A DNA stretch of 64,000 nt. Source: Streptomyces xanthochromogenes (GTDB lineage Bacteria; Actinomycetota; Actinomycetes; Streptomycetales; Streptomycetaceae). Where the stretch lies: positions 124,001-188,000 of the forward strand of contig NZ_BMUZ01000014.1 in NCBI RefSeq assembly GCF_014650455.1, written 5' to 3'. Positions 59,500 through 64,000 of this stretch are shown in pieces (the stretch's first letter is position 1; the number at the start of each line of letters is the position of its first letter). Position numbers and translations under genes: made by a program. The notes under the pieces were generated by a model. That model ran no database searches. It saw only the letters and a program-made list of their open reading frames with translations, and was not told the origin of the DNA.

Positions 59500-60035
59500 T
59501 GGGCCCCGCCCCTTTCGCTGTGGCGCGTGCGGCTGCACCGCGTGGCGTGCGGGGTTGGCCCGGGGGTGTTCCGGGGCTCTGCCCCGGACCCCGGCTTCTT
59601 TCCCCTCCCCGCCCCTTCCCGCAACCCTCCGGGGGTTGAACGTGGGGTGCCTCCCGGGGCTGCGCCCCCCCGGGACCCCCGGGCCCTCGATTCGGCTGCG
59701 GACCGTGGGGGCCGTTCGCGCAGTTCCTCGCGCCCCCAACCCCGTTCACGGCTGCGGACCGTGCCCGCTTCTCGCGCAGTTCCCCGCGCCCCCGAACCCG
59801 TCGTCGGCCTTGCACCGTGCCCGCTTTTCGCGCAGTTCCCCGCGCCCCCGAACCCGTCGTCGGCCTTGCACCGTGGTCGCTTTTCGCGCAGTTCCTCGCG
59901 CCCCTGGCAGGACTGGTGCTGGCCAGCACCAGGTATTTCAGCCCGTCCGGCGTTTGAGGACGAGCGCCCTTTAGGCGCGACGGGGGTCTGGGGGCGGAGC
60001 CCCCAGGGGGACGGGGGGCCCGGGGCGGAGCACCA
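59500..60035. repeat. Composite intergenic repeat element (inverted, short form, four cores)
   Basis: TCGCGCAGTTCC(C/T)CGCGCCCC cores at about 59716, 59773, 59828 and 59884 (56-57 bp apart) lie on the reverse strand relative to the 14.6-kb array. Then TTTCAGCCCGTCCGGCGTTT (59936-59955), GAGGACGAGCGCCC and GGGGCGGAGCCCCCAGGGG (59992). It fills the gap before the iron importer. No gene. Confidence 0.85.
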
Positions 60036-60040
60036 GGGGG

Positions 60041-60988
60041 TCAAGTGGGGAGCGCGGTGGTCAGTTCGGCCAGGATTCGGGTGGCGGCGGTGTAACCGAT
60101 GCCCTGGATCCAGAGCTGGTCGTCCACCCCGTGCACCCGCCCCGCCCGCACCGCGGCCAACCCCTTCCACAGGGAGCTCGCCAGCGTCCGCGTCGCCCCC
60201 GCCTTCCCCGGATCGCCGTACGTCGCGTAGAAGATCACGTCCGCCGCCGCGAGATCGATCCGCTCGGGGCTCACCTCGTACGCGAACCCGTCCTTCGCCC
60301 TGTCGACGACCGCCGGTCGCCCGAGGCCCACGTCGGCCAGGACCGTCGCGATGTAGTTCTGCCGCCCGTAGATGCGGATGTCCGCGCCCTCGACGAACCG
60401 GACGACGTTCACCTTCAGCGCCGCCGCCTTGGCGGGACCACCGAGCCGCGCGGTCAACTCCCGTACCCGCGAACCGTATTCGGCCGTCGCCCGGGCCGCT
60501 TCGGGCAGCCGTCCCAGCGCCTCCGCGTGCACCTGGAAGTTCTGCTTCCAGGGGTAGCCCGTGGACTCCGTCATCACCGTCGGCGCGATCTTCGAAAGAT
60601 CCCCGTACTTGTCCCCGTGCCGCACCTTGCTGGTCAGGATCAGGTCCGGCTTCAGAGCGGCGATGGACTCCAGGCCGGGGTTCATCATCGCGCCGACGTC
60701 CTTGATCCCGGCGAGCCGGTCCTTGGGGAGGTAGTCGAGGAACCCGGAGGTGACGTCGGCGTGCGTCGCGCCGACCGGGCGCACGCCGAGCGTGATGGCC
60801 GAGTCGAGTTCCGCCGTGTCCAGGACGACGACCCGCTCCGGCCGGGACGTGACCCGTACGTCCCCCATCGCGGTCTTCACGACACGTGAAACGCCTTGTT
60901 TTGAAGGAGAGTTGGAGTGGACCGACGTGCAGGCCGCCAGCGCCAGTGCCGGCCCGCCGAACAGCAGGCCGCGGCGGGGGAGGGTCAT
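60041..60988 (-). CDS. Siderophore-binding lipoprotein of iron ABC importer
   Basis: 315 residues from ATG 60988. Tat/Sec-type signal with RR pair (TLPRRGLLFGGPALALAAC) and lipobox LAAC. Class III (FecB/PeriplaBP_2) fold: RPERVVVLDTAELDSAITLGVRPVGAT, IAALKPDLILTSKVRHGD, LSKIAPTVM, and RVHGVDDQLWIQGIGYTAATRIL. It captures an Fe(III)-siderophore outside the cell for the permeases encoded upstream. The gene overlaps the ATPase gene's stop by 4 bp (60985-60988). Confidence 0.93.
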   Translation of the reverse strand: MTLPRRGLLFGGPALALAACTSVHSNSPSKQGVSRVVKTAMGDVRVTSRPERVVVLDTAELDSAITLGVRPVGATHADVTSGFLDYLPKDRLAGIKDVGAMMNPGLESIAALKPDLILTSKVRHGDKYGDLSKIAPTVMTESTGYPWKQNFQVHAEALGRLPEAARATAEYGSRVRELTARLGGPAKAAALKVNVVRFVEGADIRIYGRQNYIATVLADVGLGRPAVVDRAKDGFAYEVSPERIDLAAADVIFYATYGDPGKAGATRTLASSLWKGLAAVRAGRVHGVDDQLWIQGIGYTAATRILAELTTALPT

Positions 60989-61812
60989 CCGGGAATCCTC
61001 TCCTTGGGTGGTGCGTCCTTCGGGGGCGAGTAGGGGGCGCCGGGCACCACCAGGGGCGAGCCCGTCACCGGGTCCGGGACCACCACCGAGTCCAGGCCGA
61101 ACACCTCGCGTACGAGTTCCGCCGTCACCACCTCCTCGGGGCGGCCCTCGGCGACGATCCGCCCCGCCTTCATCGCCACGAGGTGGTCGGCGTACCGCGC
61201 GGCCTGGTTCAGATCGTGCAGGACCATCACCACCGTACGGCCCCGCTCGTGATTCAACTGCCGTACCAGGTCCATGACTTCGACCTGATGGGAGATGTCC
61301 AGGTAGGTCGTCGGCTCGTCGAGCAGGAGGACGCCCGTCTCCTGGGCCAGTGCCATCGCGATCCACACCCGCTGGCGCTGGCCGCCCGACAGCTCGTCCA
61401 CCGGGCGGTCGGCGAGCGCCGTCACATCGGTGCGGTCCATCGCGTCGGTGACCGCCCGCTCGTCCGCGTCCGACCACTGCTGCCACCAGTGCTGGTGCGG
61501 CTGGCGTCCGCGCGAGACCAGGTCGGCCACGGTGATCGCCTCGGGCGCGACGGGCGACTGCGGAAGCAGGCCGATCGCCTGGGCGATCCGCTTGGTGGGG
61601 ATGCGCGCCAGCTCCGTACCGTCGAGCAGGACCGCCCCGCCCCGCGGCTTGAGGAGGCGGCCCAGTGCGCGCAACGTGGTCGACTTTCCGCAGGCGTTGG
61701 GGCCGACGATCACCGTCACCTTCCCGTCCGGCACGGCGAGGTCGAGGCCGTGCACGACGGTGCGGTCCTCGTAGGCGAGGGTCAGCTCGCGGGCCGTCAG
61801 CCGGCTGGTCAT
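60985..61812 (-). CDS. Siderophore ABC transporter ATP-binding protein
   Basis: 275 residues. Walker A IVGPNACGKSTTLRAL, Q-loop LLPQSPVAPEAITV, signature LSGGQRQRVWIAMALAQ, Walker B VLLLDEPTTYLDI, and H-loop VVMVLHDLNQAAR, all intact; the FepC/FecE subfamily. Powers Fe(III)-siderophore import. Its ATG starts right after the stop of the permease gene (61813), so translation is coupled. Confidence 0.96.
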   Translation of the reverse strand: MTSRLTARELTLAYEDRTVVHGLDLAVPDGKVTVIVGPNACGKSTTLRALGRLLKPRGGAVLLDGTELARIPTKRIAQAIGLLPQSPVAPEAITVADLVSRGRQPHQHWWQQWSDADERAVTDAMDRTDVTALADRPVDELSGGQRQRVWIAMALAQETGVLLLDEPTTYLDISHQVEVMDLVRQLNHERGRTVVMVLHDLNQAARYADHLVAMKAGRIVAEGRPEEVVTAELVREVFGLDSVVVPDPVTGSPLVVPGAPYSPPKDAPPKERIPG

Positions 61813-62880
61813 CTACTTTCCTCCAGTCGTACGGCTGCGCACGATCAGCCAGATCAGATACGGGGCGCCGATCACCGCGGTGAGCACGCCCACCGGCAGC
61901 TCGGTCGGCGAGAACAGCTTGCGGGCGAGCAGATCGGCGAGCACGACGATGACCGCACCCGTCAACGCCGAGCAGAACAAGGGTATTTGGGCGGTACGGG
62001 TCATCCGGCGGGCGATCTGCGGCGCGAGCAGCGCCACGAAGTCGACCGGCCCGGCCGCACCCGTCGCGACCGATGCCAGGACCACACCGATGACGACCAG
62101 GCCGAGCCGCACCCGCCCGAGCCGTACGCCGAGCGCGGTCGCGGTGTCGTCGTCGAGGGAGACCGTGCGCTGGGCGCGGGCCGCCCACAGCACGGCCGGC
62201 ACGAGTGCGAGCAGCACCCAGCCGAGCGGCGCGGCCTCGTCCCAGCCGCGCCCGTTGAGCGAGCCCGTCATCCAGATCTGGGCCTGCTGGGCGACCAGGT
62301 AGTCGCCCTTGGTCATGAACAGGGTGGTGAGGGAGCGCAGCGCGATCGCGAAGCCGATGCCGATCAGTACGAAGCGCGTGGCGTGCAGCCCGCCGCGCCA
62401 CGCGAAGACGTACACCAGCGCCGCGGCGAGGACCCCGCCGGCGACGGACAGGTACGGCAGCACGGTGTACGAGGTGACGCCGAACGTCATCGCGCCCACG
62501 GTCAGCGCCGAGGCGCCCTGGCTGATGCCGATGATGTCGGGGCTGGCGAGCGGGTTGCGTGCGACGGTCTGGATGAGCGCGCCCGCGATGCCGAACGCGG
62601 CGCCGACCATCAGGCCCACCACCATGCGGGGCAGCCGCAGGGTGCCGACGACGAGTTCGGCGCCCGAGTCCTGGCCGGTCAGCACCTTGAGTACGTCGCC
62701 GGGCGCCACGAAGCTCTCGCCGACGCAGAGATAGGCGACGCAGAGCGCGGCCAGGAGGGCGAGCAGGCAGGAGCCGACCGCGGCCGCCCTGCGGTGCAGC
62801 AGGAAGGCGGCCCGTCCGGCCCGCACGACGGCGTATCCGGCGGGGCGCACGCGCGGGCCGGTCGAGGAGAGGGCGCTCAT
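61813..62880 (-). CDS. FecCD-family iron-siderophore permease (second)
   Basis: 355 residues with about nine to ten helices. Family motifs: RLPRMVVGLMVGAAFGIAGALIQTVARNPLASPDIIGISQGAS, and GPVDFVALLAPQIARRMTR, the cytoplasmic coupling region. Forms a heterodimer with the permease encoded at 62939. N-terminal ahead of the first helix is basic (RAGRAAFLLHRRAAAV). Confidence 0.95.
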   Translation of the reverse strand: MSALSSTGPRVRPAGYAVVRAGRAAFLLHRRAAAVGSCLLALLAALCVAYLCVGESFVAPGDVLKVLTGQDSGAELVVGTLRLPRMVVGLMVGAAFGIAGALIQTVARNPLASPDIIGISQGASALTVGAMTFGVTSYTVLPYLSVAGGVLAAALVYVFAWRGGLHATRFVLIGIGFAIALRSLTTLFMTKGDYLVAQQAQIWMTGSLNGRGWDEAAPLGWVLLALVPAVLWAARAQRTVSLDDDTATALGVRLGRVRLGLVVIGVVLASVATGAAGPVDFVALLAPQIARRMTRTAQIPLFCSALTGAVIVVLADLLARKLFSPTELPVGVLTAVIGAPYLIWLIVRSRTTGGK

Positions 62881-62938
62881 GCGGGGACCGCCTTCGCGAG
62901 GGGCCGGGCGGCCCGCGGGTCGAGGGGCTCGGTGCCGC

Positions 62939-63949
62939 TCATGCCGGGACCGCCTTCCTGCGGACCAGCGTGACCAGGAACGGCACGCCGATCAGGGCGG
63001 TCATCACGCCCGCCGGGATCTCGCTCGGCGGGAACACGATCCGGCCGAGCGTGTCGGCGACCAGCAGCATCACCGGGCCGACGAGCGCCGCCATCGGCAG
63101 CACCCAGCGGTGGTCGCTGCCCACGACGGCGCGGGCGATGTGCGGGATCGCGAGGCCGATGAAGGCGATCGGCCCGGCCGCCGCCACCCCGACGCCGGTC
63201 AGGACGGTCGCGCCGATGCCGCCCAGGACGCGTACCGTCGCGACGTTCTGGCCGAGGCCCTTGGCGACGTCCTCGCCGAGCGCGAGCGCGTCGAGGCCGC
63301 GCGCCACCCAGGCGACCAGGACGATCCCGACGAGCAGGAACGGCCATGTCTGATGGGCGACTTGGGCATCGCGGCCGGCGAGCGAACCGACCTGCCAGAA
63401 GCGGAATTCGTCGAGTGCCGCGGCCTTCGTGGTGAGCACGCCCATCGTCACGGACACGAGCAGCGCGTTGATCGCGGCGCCGCTGAGCGCGAGCTTCACC
63501 GGGGTCGCGCCGCCGCGCCCGCTGGACGCGATCGCGTACACCACGACGGAGGCGATGCCCGCGCCCGCGAACGCGAACCACACGTATCCCGTCAGTGTGT
63601 GCACGCCGAGGAACGCGATCGCCAGGACCACCGCGACCGAGGCGCCCTGGCTGATGCCGAGGATGCCGGGGTCGGCGATGGGGTTGCGGGTGATGCCCTG
63701 CAGAACGGTGCCCGCGACCGCGAGGGCGGCCCCGACCATCAGGCCGATGAGGGTGCGCGGCACCCGCAGTTCGCGGACGACCTCGGCGTTGGGGGTGTGC
63801 GCGCCGCCGAACAGCGCGTCCAGGACCTCCGACGGCGGGATCGGGCGCGCGCCCACGGTGAGCGAGAGCAGGACGGCGACCAGCAGGGCCGCGACGGCCG
63901 CCGCCGTCGCGAGCACGCGTCTGGTCCGGCGGGGTGCGGCGGCTGGCAT
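62939..63949 (-). CDS. FecCD-family iron-siderophore permease (first)
   Basis: 336 residues from ATG 63949 (MPAAAPRRTRRVL); GTG 63961 is an alternative. Motifs: LRVPRTLIGLMVGAALAVAGTVLQGITRNPIADPGILGISQGAS and GPIAFIGLAIPHIARAVVG. First gene of the four-gene importer in transcription order within this window (permease, permease, ATPase, binding protein). Its end and the start of the next gene share a 20-bp near-repeat. No iron box (DmdR/IdeR) was recognised upstream in the little sequence left. Confidence 0.95.
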   Translation of the reverse strand: MPAAAPRRTRRVLATAAAVAALLVAVLLSLTVGARPIPPSEVLDALFGGAHTPNAEVVRELRVPRTLIGLMVGAALAVAGTVLQGITRNPIADPGILGISQGASVAVVLAIAFLGVHTLTGYVWFAFAGAGIASVVVYAIASSGRGGATPVKLALSGAAINALLVSVTMGVLTTKAAALDEFRFWQVGSLAGRDAQVAHQTWPFLLVGIVLVAWVARGLDALALGEDVAKGLGQNVATVRVLGGIGATVLTGVGVAAAGPIAFIGLAIPHIARAVVGSDHRWVLPMAALVGPVMLLVADTLGRIVFPPSEIPAGVMTALIGVPFLVTLVRRKAVPA

Positions 63950-64000
63950 AGGGCCCATCACAGTCGGCGTTTCGAGAATCGGGTCGGGCCGGCGTGGGGC

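Overview
The window is a high-GC, densely coded actinobacterial chromosome segment, almost certainly from a Streptomyces. This rests on third-position G/C bias, two 67-residue cold-shock proteins, a groEL2 gene behind CIRCE (HrcA) sites, otsA/otsB, glucosylphosphoglycerate synthase, DasR-type (dre-like) operators, DUF397 proteins, a mycosin-type protease, an LAxTG cell-wall anchor, and the dispersed intergenic repeats common in this genus. From memory, the order cdgB - CBM protein - pfkB - nagA - nagK - sugar-binding protein - DUF3263 - otsB - otsA - gpgS - thrC-like - sulfur carrier - cold shock - groEL2 matches the S. coelicolor SCO428x-SCO429x core. I see no rRNA, tRNA, insertion sequence, prophage, CRISPR array or large biosynthetic cluster.

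Layout. 1-6.4 kb: the 5' part of a secreted M4 metalloprotease, a TerD protein, the ribosome-rescue factor ArfB, then a small accessory island. The island has an XRE regulator and a SLOG-fold nucleotide-binding protein on the minus strand, divergent from three genes coupled by 4-bp overlaps. A flavin reductase follows. 6.7-14.3 kb: a GAF-PAS-GGDEF diguanylate cyclase behind a perfect CRP-type palindrome, a membrane-anchored carbohydrate-binding protein, a PfkB kinase, the nagK-nagA operon with a dre-like operator, and a sugar-binding lipoprotein. 14.3-15.3 kb: a regular array of nine intergenic repeats. 15.3-19.2 kb: trehalose synthesis (otsB, otsA) and gpgS. 19.3-24 kb: a SAM riboswitch ahead of a threonine-synthase-like gene and a CysO-like sulfur carrier, a cold-shock gene, and groEL2.

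24-34.5 kb: a more variable region. It holds a DUF4097 lipoprotein, a three-gene type-VII-like cluster (two WXG/ESX-like proteins and a mycosin) without secretion core genes, a winged-helix protein with a 31-codon satellite gene, an HTH/DUF397 pair, and a large cell-wall-anchored protein with a probable PD-(D/E)XK nuclease core. 34.4-39.3 kb: a damaged XRE antitoxin-like gene, then murR-like, murQ and murP for MurNAc use. 39.5-46.1 kb: a second cold-shock gene, an MFS exporter, a GNAT acetyltransferase, an HD hydrolase, copA with three CsoR-type palindromes, and cutC with a second dre-like site.

46.4-59.5 kb: a HelD/HelR-like helicase, a SigJ-type sigma factor, a GT87 membrane protein, an XPB helicase and its usual helicase-C companion, an NfeD-like/flotillin pair, and a HAAS-domain membrane protein. 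60-64 kb: a minus-strand siderophore ABC importer (binding protein, ATPase, two FecCD permeases), probably complete unless further genes lie beyond the edge.

The common thread is cell-wall amino-sugar recycling: nagA, nagK, pfkB, murP, murQ and murR, with dre-like boxes at nagK and cutC. Around it lie storage and compatible-solute metabolism, stress proteins and second-messenger signalling. The best leads for new biology are the SLOG/HTH island, the nuclease-like surface protein, the SAM-riboswitch thrC-like/sulfur-carrier operon, and the composite intergenic repeats.
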